Shown here: one piece after another, positions 35,713-45,354 of the stretch
How the letters are laid out: the number at the start of each line of letters is the position of its first letter
How positions within the stretch are numbered: position 1 is the stretch's first letter
Origin: an uncultured Bacteroides sp.
Lineage (GTDB): Bacteria; Bacteroidota; Bacteroidia; Bacteroidales; Bacteroidaceae
DNA: 64,000 bases
Assembly (NCBI RefSeq): GCF_963678845.1
Contig: NZ_OY787468.1
Coordinates: forward strand, 434,001 to 498,000
Direction: 5' to 3'
The notes under the pieces: model-generated
Seen by the model: only the letters and a program-made list of their open reading frames with translations
Databases searched by the model: none
Told to the model about the DNA's origin: nothing
Made by a program: the position numbers and the translations under genes

Positions 35713-35720
35713 TAACTTTG
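35713..35720 (+). promoter_or_regulatory. Putative -7 box for the acyl-CoA ligase gene
   Basis: TAACTTTG is a perfect TAnnTTTG match 24 bases before the ATG at 35745. It overlaps the TTG that a longer frame would use as start, which argues for the ATG. Confidence 0.55.
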
Positions 35721-35744
35721 CAACGAAATTTCAAAAAACATAGT

Positions 35745-37550
35745 ATGACTTATCATCATTTATCTGTTTTGGTTCATCGCCAGGCCGAAAAATATGGCGA
35801 CCGTATTGCCTTGAAATATAGGGATTACGAAAAGAGCCAATGGCTTCCCATTACATGGAACCAATTCTCTGAAACAGTTCATATTGCGTCAAACGCAATG
35901 GTTGAGTTGGGGGTGACCGAACAGGAAAATATCGGGGTGTTCTCTCAGAATAAACCGGAATGTTTATATACAGACTTTGCTGCTTTTGCAAATCGTGCTG
36001 TTAGTATACCGTTATATGCAACAAGTTCTCCTTCACAGGTGCAGTATATTGTAAACGATGCCGGAATCAGATACCTGTTTGTGGGTGAACAATTTCAGTA
36101 TAATGCAGCGGTTACTGTTCTTTTCTTGTGTAACTCGCTCGAGAAGCTTATTATCTTTGACCGTTCGGTGGTGAAAGATGAGCGTGACAATACTTCTATT
36201 TATTTTGATGAGTTCCTTCAGATGGGAGAAGCAAAACAACATACTGCTACTGTTGAGGAACGTTCTTTGAATGCCAGTGAAGATGATTTGGCCAATATCC
36301 TTTATACATCGGGTACAACGGGTGAGCCTAAAGGGGTAATGGTTCATCATTCCTGCTATATGGATCAGTTTAAGAACCATGATATTCGTCTGACTGATAT
36401 GTCGGACAATGATGTTTCTATGAACTTCCTTCCAATGACTCATATATTTGAAAAAACATGGGTGTACTATTGTATTCACAAAGGAGTCTTGACCTGCATA
36501 AACCTGCGTCCGAGTGATATTCAGATGACGGTTAAGGAGATTCGTCCTACACTGATGTGTAGTGTTCCTCGTTTCTGGGAGAAAGTGTATGATGGTGTGC
36601 AGGAAAAAATAAATGAAACAACCGGTATAAAGAAAGCTTTGATGCTGGATGCAATAAAGGTTGGAAAGGTTCATAATGTTGATTACCTGCGTGTGGGCAA
36701 AACTCCTCCGTTGATGAATCAGCTGAAATATAAGTTTTATGAAAAGACTGTTTTCTCAGTACTGAAAAAGACTATCGGTATTGAGAATGGTAATTTCTTT
36801 CCAACTGCCGGAGCTGCAATATCCGATGATATAAATGAATTTATGCATGCTGTGGGAATCAATCTGATAATCGGATATGGACTGACTGAATCAACTGCAA
36901 CAGTATCTTGTACTATAAGCAATGATTATACAATTGGTTCTGTAGGAAAGGTGTTGCCAGGTGTAGATGTGAAGATTGGAGAGAATAATGAGATTCTTCT
37001 TCGTGGCAAGACCATAACCAAAGGATATTACAAGAAGGCTGAAGCTACTGCAGCTGCTTTTACTAAGGACGGATGGTTCCGCACCGGTGATGCAGGATAT
37101 ATAAAAGACGGTGAACTTTACCTGACTGAACGTATCAAAGACTTGTTCAAGACTTCGAATGGTAAGTATATTGCTCCTCAGGCTCTTGAAACAAAACTTG
37201 TTGTTGATCGCTATATTGATCAGATTGCAATTGTTGCTAATCAACGGAAATTTGTTTCCGCTCTGATTGTTCCTGTTTATGGTCATGTAGTGGAATATGC
37301 AAAGGAGAAGGGCATTGAATATAGTTCCATGGATGAGTTGCTGAAAGATCCTAAGATTATGGCTCTTTTCAAAACTCGTATTGATACTCTGCAACAGCAG
37401 TTTGCTCATTACGAACAGGTGAAACACTTTACCTTGCTGGCCGAACCATTCAGTATGGAGAAGGGTGAGCTGACTAACACATTGAAAATGAAAAGAAATG
37501 TGATTGAGGCAAACTATAAAGAGCTGATCGATAAGATGTATGAAGCATAA
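35745..37550 (+). CDS. Long-chain fatty acid-CoA ligase (AMP-binding)
   Basis: A 601-residue ANL-superfamily enzyme that activates fatty acids to acyl-AMP and acyl-CoA. Motifs: P-loop-like ILYTSGTTGEPKGVMVHH (about residues 185-202), GYGLTESTATVS, and GWFRTGDAGYIKDGELYLTERIKDLFKTSNGKYIAP. The N-terminal MTYHHLSVLVHRQAEKYGDRIAL is typical of Bacteroides FadD-like proteins, so I take the ATG at 35745 rather than an upstream in-frame TTG at 35718. It stands alone between two hairpin terminators. Confidence 0.92.
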   Translation: MTYHHLSVLVHRQAEKYGDRIALKYRDYEKSQWLPITWNQFSETVHIASNAMVELGVTEQENIGVFSQNKPECLYTDFAAFANRAVSIPLYATSSPSQVQYIVNDAGIRYLFVGEQFQYNAAVTVLFLCNSLEKLIIFDRSVVKDERDNTSIYFDEFLQMGEAKQHTATVEERSLNASEDDLANILYTSGTTGEPKGVMVHHSCYMDQFKNHDIRLTDMSDNDVSMNFLPMTHIFEKTWVYYCIHKGVLTCINLRPSDIQMTVKEIRPTLMCSVPRFWEKVYDGVQEKINETTGIKKALMLDAIKVGKVHNVDYLRVGKTPPLMNQLKYKFYEKTVFSVLKKTIGIENGNFFPTAGAAISDDINEFMHAVGINLIIGYGLTESTATVSCTISNDYTIGSVGKVLPGVDVKIGENNEILLRGKTITKGYYKKAEATAAAFTKDGWFRTGDAGYIKDGELYLTERIKDLFKTSNGKYIAPQALETKLVVDRYIDQIAIVANQRKFVSALIVPVYGHVVEYAKEKGIEYSSMDELLKDPKIMALFKTRIDTLQQQFAHYEQVKHFTLLAEPFSMEKGELTNTLKMKRNVIEANYKELIDKMYEA

Positions 37551-37573
37551 AATATAATTCTAAATAGGTTATG

Positions 37574-37606
37574 AAAAGGGATGTTTATAAAGGCATCCCT
37601 TTTTTG
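37574..37606 (+). terminator. Rho-independent terminator after the acyl-CoA ligase gene
   Basis: AAAAGGGATG and CATCCCTTTT flank a short loop and run into TTTTT. Confidence 0.85.
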
Positions 37607-37722
37607 TGGCCTTATGTTCTGAAACATATATGGTGATGTTGCTTATGTGATGCAATATATATTTCTTTGTATCGCAGCACAGTTCAGCATGGATTTTAAT
37701 CTGAATAGCTTAATAAAGTAGA

Positions 37723-38703
37723 ATGAAAAAAGAGTTTGGACAACAGACAACAAAGGTAAAGCAACTGGCAGATATAATCAGCCAGTCAATCTCTATGGGT
37801 ATCTATAAGGTAGGTGATCCGCTTCCTTCCATTAACCAGCTCAGTACTGAGTATAAGGTTTCCAGAGATACTGTGTTCAAGGCTTTTCTCGATTTGCGTG
37901 AACGTGGATCTATTGATTCTACTCCCGGAAAAGGCTACTATGTAACCAGTAAAATTATAAATGTGCTGTTGTTGCTTGATCAGTATTCGCCCTTTAAGGA
38001 TGTGCTTTACAATAGTTTTATAAAGCGTTTACCTGCCGGATATAAGGTCGATCTGCTATTCCATCAGTACAACGAACGGTTATTCAAGACTTTAATCCGT
38101 GAATCGGCAGGGCGCTACAATAAATATGTTGTGATGAACTTCAGTAATGAGAAGTTTTCTAATGTTCTCTGTAAAATTGATCCTAACAAACTTCTTTTGC
38201 TCGATTTCGGGAAGTTCGATAAATCTTCCTACTCATATATCTGTCAGGATTTTGATGAAGGATTATATAATAGCCTCACATCTGTGCTTGATAGCCTGAG
38301 AAAGTATAAGAAGCTGGTGTTGGTTTTCCCAAAGGACTTGATGCATCCCAAAAGCAGTAAGGACTTTTTTGTGAAGTTTTGCCAGGATAATGGCTTTTTG
38401 TGTGAGATAGCCGGTTCGTTGGAAGAGTGCAAACTTCAGCGCGGAGTGGCTTATCTGGTCATTAAGCTTCAGGATGTGGTGGATATAATAAAACAGAGCA
38501 GGGCACTCAACCTTAAATGTGGCAGTGACATTGGTGTGCTGGCTTATAATGATATTCCGTCTTACGAGGTTATTGATAACGGAATAACTGCCTTGACTAT
38601 CGACTGGGAGAGCATGGGAATAAAAGTTGCCGACTTTGTTCTCAATAACACCCGGATTCATGAATATCTGCCTACGGAAGTTATTCTTCGTAGCTCCTTA
38701 TAA
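37723..38703 (+). CDS. GntR-family regulator, probable fucose repressor
   Basis: A 326-residue regulator. The N-terminal winged helix (about residues 1-75) has IYKVGDPLPSINQLSTEYKVSRDTVFKAFLDLRERG. The C-terminal part (about 80-326) is a LacI-type sugar-binding fold (VLLLLDQYSPFKDVLYNSF, GVLAYNDIPSYEVIDNGITALTID). It lies 94 bases upstream of fucI on the same strand. In Bacteroides thetaiotaomicron the GntR-type FucR represses the fucose operon and responds to L-fucose. By neighbourhood this is its counterpart, although no other fuc genes follow here. Confidence 0.82.
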   Translation: MKKEFGQQTTKVKQLADIISQSISMGIYKVGDPLPSINQLSTEYKVSRDTVFKAFLDLRERGSIDSTPGKGYYVTSKIINVLLLLDQYSPFKDVLYNSFIKRLPAGYKVDLLFHQYNERLFKTLIRESAGRYNKYVVMNFSNEKFSNVLCKIDPNKLLLLDFGKFDKSSYSYICQDFDEGLYNSLTSVLDSLRKYKKLVLVFPKDLMHPKSSKDFFVKFCQDNGFLCEIAGSLEECKLQRGVAYLVIKLQDVVDIIKQSRALNLKCGSDIGVLAYNDIPSYEVIDNGITALTIDWESMGIKVADFVLNNTRIHEYLPTEVILRSSL

Positions 38704-38797
38704 AACTTTTCTTTATCTCCATTTGTCAGCATTGCTCAGCATAGATTTGAGAACTTAAATTTAATTATATATCAATACTTTGTAACTTTATTCGATT

Positions 38798-40567
38798 ATG
38801 AAAAACTATCCGAAAATCGGGATTCGTCCTACAATTGACGCACGTCAGGACGGTGTGCGCGAAAGTTTAGAAGAAAAGACCATGAATCTGGCAAAGGCTG
38901 TGGCCGATTTAATCTCCTCAAACCTGAAAAATGGTGATGGCTCGCCGGTTGAATGTGTGATTGCCGACGGAACAATTGGACGTGTGGCCGAAACTGCTGC
39001 TTGTGCCGAGAAGTTTGAACGGGCAGGAGTAGGAGCAACCATCACTGTTACCTCATGCTGGTGCTATGGTGCCGAAACAATGGATATGAATCCTCATTAT
39101 CCGAAAGCTGTTTGGGGATTCAACGGAACAGAACGCCCGGGGGCTGTCTATCTGGCTGCGGTCTTAGCCGCTCACGCTCAGAAAGGTCTTCCTGCTTTTG
39201 GCATTTATGGTCGTGATGTGCAGGATTTGGACGATAATTCTATTCCTGCTGATGTGGCAGAAAAATTACTTCGCTTTGCCCGGGCTGCTCAGGCTGCAGC
39301 TACTATGAGAGGAAAGTCTTATCTTTCCATTGGTAGCGTGTCTATGGGTATTGCCGGCTCTATTGTTGATACTAACTTCTTCCAGGAATACCTGGGTATG
39401 CGCAACGAATCAGTAGATATGAGTGAGATTATCCGTAGGGTAAATGAGGGAATTTACGATAAGGAAGAGTTCTCAAAAGCGATGAAATGGACAGAAAAAC
39501 ACTGTAAATCTAACGAAGGAACGGACTTTAATACTCCTGCAAAGACAAAAACACGCGAGGCAAAGGATGCCGACTGGGAGTTTGTTGTGAAAATGACTAT
39601 CATTATTCGTGACCTGATGCAGGGAAATCCTAAATTGAAAGATCTGGGCTTTAAGGAAGAGGCACTGGGACATAATGCTATTGCCGCAGGTTTCCAGGGA
39701 CAACGTCAGTGGACGGACTTTATGCCCAATGGTGATTTCTCTGAAGCGTTGCTTAATACTTCTTTCGACTGGAATGGTATCCGAGAAGCTTTTGTTCTTG
39801 CTACAGAGAATGATGCTTGTAATGGGGTTGCTATGCTCTTTGGACATCTGCTTACTCAAACGGCTCAGATATTCTCGGATGTGCGTACCTTCTGGAGTCC
39901 GGAAGCTGTGAAAAGAGTAACCGGAAAGAAACTGACAGGAAGATCGGCCGGTGGAATTATTCACCTGATAAACTCGGGTGCAACCACATTGGACGGAACT
40001 GGTCAGCAGACTAAGGATGGTAAACCGGCCATGAAACCGGCATGGGAGATTACTGAAAAAGAGGTTGAAGATTGTCTGGCTGCAACAACCTGGTATCCGG
40101 CTAACCGTGACTATTTCCGTGGCGGTGGCTATTCTTCCAATTTCTTATCAAAAGGTGATATGCCTGTTACCATGATGCGTCTGAATCTGGTGAAAGGTCT
40201 GGGTCCGGTACTTCAGATAGCTGAAGGATGGACTGTAGAAATTGATCAGGAAATTCATCAGGCACTTAATGTCCGGACAGACAAGACCTGGCCTACCACA
40301 TGGTTTGTTCCTCGTTTGACAGATAAATCTCCTTTCAAAGATGTTTATTCAGTAATGAATAACTGGGGAGCAAATCACGGAGCAATCAGTTATGGACATA
40401 TCGGAAAGGACTTAATTACTCTGGCTGCTATTCTTCGTATACCTGTATGCATGCACAATGTAAAGGAGGATGATATTTTCCGTCCTGCTGCATGGAATGC
40501 TTTTGGCATGGATCAGGAGGGAGCCGATTATCGTGCATGTGCTAATTATGGCCCAATCTACAAATAG
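38798..40567 (+). CDS. fucI: L-fucose isomerase
   Basis: A 589-residue cytoplasmic enzyme converting L-fucose to L-fuculose, the first step of fucose catabolism. Length and sequence match the hexameric Mn-dependent FucI family (about 590 residues in E. coli). Recognisable parts are KIGIRPTIDARQDGVRESLE at the start, VTSCWCYGAETMDM, and metal-site regions ATENDACNG and NWGANHGAISYGHIG. The upstream GntR-type regulator probably controls it. Fuculokinase, aldolase and permease genes are not adjacent, and a terminator ends the unit. Confidence 0.95.
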   Translation: MKNYPKIGIRPTIDARQDGVRESLEEKTMNLAKAVADLISSNLKNGDGSPVECVIADGTIGRVAETAACAEKFERAGVGATITVTSCWCYGAETMDMNPHYPKAVWGFNGTERPGAVYLAAVLAAHAQKGLPAFGIYGRDVQDLDDNSIPADVAEKLLRFARAAQAAATMRGKSYLSIGSVSMGIAGSIVDTNFFQEYLGMRNESVDMSEIIRRVNEGIYDKEEFSKAMKWTEKHCKSNEGTDFNTPAKTKTREAKDADWEFVVKMTIIIRDLMQGNPKLKDLGFKEEALGHNAIAAGFQGQRQWTDFMPNGDFSEALLNTSFDWNGIREAFVLATENDACNGVAMLFGHLLTQTAQIFSDVRTFWSPEAVKRVTGKKLTGRSAGGIIHLINSGATTLDGTGQQTKDGKPAMKPAWEITEKEVEDCLAATTWYPANRDYFRGGGYSSNFLSKGDMPVTMMRLNLVKGLGPVLQIAEGWTVEIDQEIHQALNVRTDKTWPTTWFVPRLTDKSPFKDVYSVMNNWGANHGAISYGHIGKDLITLAAILRIPVCMHNVKEDDIFRPAAWNAFGMDQEGADYRACANYGPIYK

Positions 40568-40644
40568 AGTCTGACAATATTAAATTCTGAGTTAAATAAG
40601 GGCAAAGAATAGCCTTAAAACTATTGAGCAATTTCTTTCAGGCC

Positions 40645-40698
40645 ATTCACCAATAAAATTCATTTATTCACCAATAGATTTTATTTAATGGAGAATAA
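40645..40698. repeat. Short repeat cluster in the fucI 3' intergenic region
   Basis: ATTCACCAATA occurs at 40645-40655 and 40666-40676, exactly 21 bases apart. A diverged inverted copy (ATTTAATGGAGAATA) lies at 40684-40698. It is spaced like the TGTACA arrays but has an unrelated sequence. Confidence 0.5.
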
Positions 40699-40761
40699 CT
40701 TATGGAATATTGCCAAGGGTTTCGTCTTATATCACATTCAGTTTAAATATGAATAAAATAA

Positions 40762-40809
40762 ATCGCTCAGGTGGGATGTTAGAAGCATCCCGCCTGAGCG
40801 ATATTTTTT
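40762..40809. terminator. Bidirectional terminator between fucI and the M16 gene
   Basis: ATCGCTCAGGTGGGATG and CATCCCGCCTGAGCGAT form a near-perfect 17-bp stem with a 7-base loop, with T-rich sequence on the right and A-rich sequence on the left. Confidence 0.88.
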
Positions 40810-40831
40810 AAATTTCAGAATGGAAGAGGGT

Positions 40832-43750
40832 TTAATAGCCGAAAATATCTTCCTGAGTTAATTTTTGAATAGGTCCGTAGGTGGCCAGTTTTTCCATATT
40901 AAGCTCCTTTTCATCGCCTAAAATGCAATATGTATAGTTGCGGTCTTTCACCCATTTTTTCTGAAAAGCAATAACATCCTGCAAAGTCATCTTTTGTACA
41001 AGATCATATACTTGCTTGCGAAGATCTGTGCTTTGGCCTAAGTCCTGTGCACTGATGTATGACCAGATAATTTCTGATTTGGTAATACGTTCAGTTCTCA
41101 AGTGCGCAATTAAAGATTCCTTTGCAAGTTTAAATGCAGCCTCAGATAATGGCATCTCATTGATAATCTGATTGAATACGTTTATGGCTTCAATCATCTT
41201 GTCATTCTGTGTCGCTATCATTGTTTTCATGATATAACAACGTTTTAATCTGCTTGGAGAAGATAATGTTGCACGGGCAGAATAAGCCAATCCACGGGAT
41301 TCACGCATTTCCTGGAACACAATAGAGTTCATTCCACCTCCAAAATATTCATTGTACAGGCTTAATGTAGGCTCAATTGCAGGATTATAGTACTCTCCTT
41401 TGTTAGATACTTGTGTCATATATATCTGTTTAGCTTCATAAGGAGCTAAAAGTATTTTGGTACTTGGTGTGAGCTGCTGTTCAAACTTGGTTTCCTGAGG
41501 AACTACCTTCAGATTCTTAGGGGTGTTGTGGTATTGGTTAAGTACTGCAAGTAATTGCTTTTCTGTGCTAGGCCCATAATATATTATACGATGCTTAAAT
41601 GAATTCAATCCATGAATTCGGTTGATTAAATCCTTTGGATCCATATTTTTTAATTCATCTGCAGAAAGAATATTTTTAGCTGGTGATTTTGGTCCCCAAA
41701 TAGCATATTGCACCAATTTATTAAAGTTCTGTGCCTGATTTAACTTTGCATTAGCACGTTCCTTGATAAGATCATTTGCAAGATTTGCATAGGCTTCTTT
41801 ATTCACTTGTGCATCAGCTAATAGTTTTTCAAATAAAGAGACAGCCTTTGACATGTTTTCGTTTAACCCCCTTAGCTGTACATAAATCCTTTCATCGCTG
41901 GAATAAACCTGGAATGTGCAAGCCAATCGATAGAATTCACTCTTCAACTGTTCTGGCGTTAATTTAGAAGTTCCTAAATACTCCATATATTTGAATGCAA
42001 GTCCCAGGGCTTTATCATTATTGTTACCCATATCGAAAAGATATACTAGCTCGAACAGATCGTTATTTACATTTTGTTTGTAGAGAACAGGCACAGCTGA
42101 TTTAGCATTGAATTGCTGCATGTCTTTTTTGTAATCAAGGAAAACTGGTTCGATAGGTTTCACTGAGCTTAACTGAATCTCTTTTAGAAATGGACTTGCA
42201 GTGTCGCGATTCATGTAAATAGGGGTAATCTGAGGCTTGGATATTTTCTTTTCGTTTGGATCTTTACCTTGTTTCTTATAAACTACAGCGTAGTTCTCTT
42301 TAAAATATGTATTGGCAAAATCTACTATCTGTTGTTTAGTAATCTTAGACATATTGTCTATTGAAGCAACTTCATCAGCCCATTTTTTGCCATTTATAAA
42401 TGAGCTTACGAATAGATCTGCTCTTCCTTCATTTGTTTCCAAGCGTTGTAGTAAATCATATTTGAAATTATTAATATTTGCCTGTAACATCTTCTCATCA
42501 AAGTTTCCGGCTTTCAGTTTTGCTATTTCCTCAAGTAAAAGAGCCTTTGCCTGGTCTAATGTCTGTCCCTGCTTTGGTTTAGCCTGCATTACGAATGCGC
42601 AATAATCAGCCATGTCATAAGTCCCTGCATATGCACCCAGTACTTTTTGTTGTTGGTTCAGATCAAGGTCAATAAGCCCGGCTTTTCCATTATTCATTAT
42701 CTGAGAAATAATTTGGAGAGTTTCATACTCTTTACTTGCCGCACCAGGGAATCTCCAGCCTAATGTTACACTTTCAGCATCTGGTCCCAGTACTTCACGA
42801 ATAACAGGAGCGGTAATAGCCGTTTCTGGCTGAACATTTAGTTTTGGTAGATTAAGATTTGGTTTCATCCCGCCAAAATAGCTATCAATAATTTTAATCA
42901 TCTCATCCGGATTAAAGTTACCTGACAAACATATTGCTATGTTATTAGGAACATACCATGTGGTATAGTAATTCTTAATGTTAGTGATTGAAGGGTTCTT
43001 TAGGTTTTCTTGCGTACCCAATACTGTTTGTGTGCCGTAAGGATGGTGAGAAAATAGAGAAGAAAGAATGTTCTCATATACTTTTCGCGGGTCTTTAGTA
43101 AGCGACATGTTTTTCTCCTCGTAAACAGTCTCTAATTCCGTGTGGAAACCTCTGATAACAGCATTCTGAAAACGATCAGATTGAATTTTGGCCCAGTTTT
43201 CTATTTGATTTGATGGAATGTCTTCTACAAATACTGTCTGATCAAAAGATGTATATGCATTAGTTCCATTGGCTCCGATAGCAGCCATAAGCTTATCATA
43301 CTCATTAGGAATAGCAATCTTAGAGGCTTCGTATGAAAGACTGTCTATTGTTTTATAGATTGCTTTTCTTTGGGCTTCATCAGTTGTTTTTCTATATATT
43401 TCGAATTTCTGCTCAATTAAATCAAGCAGAGGCTTCTCTTTTAAGTAATTCTGAGTTCCAAACTTCTTGGTACCTTTGAACATTAAATGTTCAAAGTAAT
43501 GAGCTAGTCCGGTAGTTTCCGCAGGGTCGTTCTTACCTCCCACACGAACGGCAATATATGTCTGAATTCGTGGAGTTTCTTTGTTTACAGTCATGTAGAC
43601 TTTTAAACCGTTATCCAGAGTATATATTCTGGCTTTCAACGGATCGTTAGGTACGGTTTCATAGCGGTAATCATTAAGGACTGCGCCATGTACATTTGTT
43701 GCTATTACCAAAAACAGAAACAAATAAAATAGGTGATTCTTTTTTCTCAT
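40832..43750 (-). CDS. M16-family zinc metallopeptidase
   Basis: A 972-residue exported pitrilysin-type protease. Signal peptide about 1-22. The inverted zinc motif HxxEH is at residues 84-88 (HYFEHLMFKGT), with the distal Glu in the following ETVYEEKNMS region. Two M16 units in one chain, each about 450 residues, form the usual clamshell. The C-terminal unit lacks HxxEH and should be structural (EMRESRGLAYSARA is its conserved substrate-binding block). It probably degrades peptides in the periplasm. It is divergent from prfB. Confidence 0.92.
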   Translation of the reverse strand: MRKKNHLFYLFLFLVIATNVHGAVLNDYRYETVPNDPLKARIYTLDNGLKVYMTVNKETPRIQTYIAVRVGGKNDPAETTGLAHYFEHLMFKGTKKFGTQNYLKEKPLLDLIEQKFEIYRKTTDEAQRKAIYKTIDSLSYEASKIAIPNEYDKLMAAIGANGTNAYTSFDQTVFVEDIPSNQIENWAKIQSDRFQNAVIRGFHTELETVYEEKNMSLTKDPRKVYENILSSLFSHHPYGTQTVLGTQENLKNPSITNIKNYYTTWYVPNNIAICLSGNFNPDEMIKIIDSYFGGMKPNLNLPKLNVQPETAITAPVIREVLGPDAESVTLGWRFPGAASKEYETLQIISQIMNNGKAGLIDLDLNQQQKVLGAYAGTYDMADYCAFVMQAKPKQGQTLDQAKALLLEEIAKLKAGNFDEKMLQANINNFKYDLLQRLETNEGRADLFVSSFINGKKWADEVASIDNMSKITKQQIVDFANTYFKENYAVVYKKQGKDPNEKKISKPQITPIYMNRDTASPFLKEIQLSSVKPIEPVFLDYKKDMQQFNAKSAVPVLYKQNVNNDLFELVYLFDMGNNNDKALGLAFKYMEYLGTSKLTPEQLKSEFYRLACTFQVYSSDERIYVQLRGLNENMSKAVSLFEKLLADAQVNKEAYANLANDLIKERANAKLNQAQNFNKLVQYAIWGPKSPAKNILSADELKNMDPKDLINRIHGLNSFKHRIIYYGPSTEKQLLAVLNQYHNTPKNLKVVPQETKFEQQLTPSTKILLAPYEAKQIYMTQVSNKGEYYNPAIEPTLSLYNEYFGGGMNSIVFQEMRESRGLAYSARATLSSPSRLKRCYIMKTMIATQNDKMIEAINVFNQIINEMPLSEAAFKLAKESLIAHLRTERITKSEIIWSYISAQDLGQSTDLRKQVYDLVQKMTLQDVIAFQKKWVKDRNYTYCILGDEKELNMEKLATYGPIQKLTQEDIFGY

Positions 43751-43777
43751 ATTAAGACCTTTTTTGAATTATGTCAA

Positions 43778-43785
43778 CAAAGATA
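43778..43785 (-). promoter_or_regulatory. Putative -7 box for the M16 peptidase gene
   Basis: TATCTTTG on the minus strand fits TAnnTTTG and lies 27 bases upstream of the ATG. The -33 box is unclear. Confidence 0.45.
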
Positions 43786-43831
43786 AAAAAGATTTTGTCT
43801 TTATCTCTTTTATCGCTAATAAAATAATCTG

Positions 43832-43839
43832 TATCTTTG
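43832..43839 (+). promoter_or_regulatory. Putative -7 box for prfB
   Basis: TATCTTTG fits TAnnTTTG and lies 29 bases before the prfB ATG. Confidence 0.45.
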
Positions 43840-43868
43840 CCCCTCAAAATAATAAAAAATAATCAGGG

Positions 43869-44988
43869 ATGATAACTATCGAACAACTTAAAGACGTGAA
43901 AGAGCGCACTGATGCGCTGAGGAGGTACCTTTGACATCGACAGCAAATTAATTGAGGTTGAAGAAGAGCAATTAAGAACTCAGGCACCAGGTTTCTGGGA
44001 TGATGCGAAAGCTGCCGAGGCTCAGATGAAGAAAGTAAAAGGAATTCAGGGATGGATTGATGGCTACAACGAAATGAAGACTCTGGCTGACGAGCTGGAA
44101 CTGGCTTTTGATTTTTATAAAGATGAGCTGGTAACGGAACAGGAGATTGACCAGGATTATGCGAAAGCGATCGAGAACCTGGAAAATCTGGAACTGAAAA
44201 ATATGCTTCGTGAAGAAGCTGATCAGTTGGGTTGTATCCTTAAGATAAATTCAGGAGCAGGTGGAACGGAAAGTCAGGACTGGGCTTCCATGCTGATGCG
44301 TATGTATATGCGTTGGGCTGAAGCAAATAAGTACAAGCTTACAGTAGTTAACATTCTTGAAGGTGATGAAGCTGGAATCAAAACGGTTACCATGCAGGTT
44401 GAGGGAGATTATGCTTACGGTTACCTCAAAGGAGAAAATGGTGTTCACCGTCTAGTACGTGTATCGCCTTACAATGCTCAGGGAAAACGTATGACCTCTT
44501 TTGCTTCTGTCTTCGTGACTCCATTGGTAGATGACTCCATTGAAATTGAAATTAACCCTGCTGATTATACCTGGGATACCTTCCGTTCGGGTGGTGCAGG
44601 TGGACAGAACGTAAATAAAGTTGAAACAGGTGTTCGTATCCGTTATAATTATACGGATCCAGATACCGGAGAGACACGTGAAATCCTGATTGAAAATACA
44701 GAAAGTCGTTCGCAGGGAGACAACCGTGAAAATGCATTGCGATTACTTCGCTCACAGTTATATGACCTGGCTCTTCAGAAGAAGATGGCTTTACAGGCAA
44801 AGGTGGAGGCTGGAAAGAAAAAGATTGAATGGGGTTCGCAGATTCGTAGTTATGTATTTGATGACCGTAGGGTGAAAGATCACCGTACAAACTTCCAGTC
44901 ATCTGATGTGGGAGGAGTTATGGATGGTAAGATTGACGGTTTTATCAAAGCATATCTGATGGAGTTTGCAGGAGAATCTCAAGAATAA
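43869..44988 (+). CDS. prfB: Peptide chain release factor 2, with programmed +1 frameshift
   Basis: RF2 releases peptides at UGA and UAA. The reading frame is split: 21 codons from ATG 43869, then in-frame TGA at 43932-43934, and the rest continues in the +1 frame from GAC at 43933 (join 43869..43931 and 43933..44988, 372 residues). The slip site is CTT-TGA-C, preceded by AGGAGG at 43920-43925 with 3 bases between, as in E. coli prfB. The catalytic GGQ is at 44599-44607. The stop-codon-reading tripeptide is SPY where E. coli has SPF. Low RF2 slows termination at the TGA and favours the shift, which gives autoregulation. Confidence 0.97.
43920..43935 (+). promoter_or_regulatory. prfB recoding signal (internal SD plus CTT-TGA-C slip site)
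   Basis: AGGAGG at 43920-43925, spacer TAC, slip codon CTT at 43929-43931, stop TGA at 43932-43934 followed by C. Confidence 0.95.
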
Positions 44989-45140
44989 TAACCTTTTTTT
45001 TGAATGGCGTAATGAGCCCTTGTAAAAGATTGTCTCTTAAATGAATTAATTTTAAAGAAGTATTGCTTGCAATATGATTTTTTATTTATAATTTTGGGGT
45101 AAACACAAGGGATCATGTTAAACCTAATAATTTAATTGCC

Positions 45141-45272
45141 ATGGGAAAGAATAGAAAAGCAACGAACGCTAAAAAAGAAGAGCTGCAGGCCAAAAGGGTA
45201 TTTCAGATTGTAGTCATTGTACTTATCATTCTGTGTTTGGTGTTGCTACTTGGTTCTTCTTTCTTTGCATAA
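45141..45272 (+). CDS. Small membrane protein, 43 residues
   Basis: An ATG at 45141 opens a 43-codon frame ending in TAA 45270-45272. The first 20 residues are Lys-, Ala- and Glu-rich and positively charged (MGKNRKATNAKKEELQAKR). The rest is one hydrophobic helix (FQIVVIVLIIL and on to LGSSFFA), so a single-pass inner-membrane protein is predicted. A hairpin terminator follows 7 bases after the stop, which supports a real gene. The function is unknown. Confidence 0.6.
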   Translation: MGKNRKATNAKKEELQAKRVFQIVVIVLIILCLVLLLGSSFFA

Positions 45273-45279
45273 AATTCAG

Positions 45280-45319
45280 GCGGGAAAGGATAATATGCCT
45301 TTCTCGCTTCCTTATTTTT
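45280..45319 (+). terminator. Terminator after the small membrane protein
   Basis: GCGGGAAAGG pairs with CCTTTCTCGC (one mismatch) across an 8-base loop, followed by a T-rich tract. Confidence 0.75.
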
Positions 45320-45354
45320 TCTTGGGGCAGCAATAATCATTATATTATCTAGTT

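Noticed and set aside
35718..35745. Nine-residue N-terminal extension of the acyl-CoA ligase from a TTG
   Set aside because: The TTG lies inside a perfect TAnnTTTG promoter box, and the family N-terminus fits the ATG at 35745.
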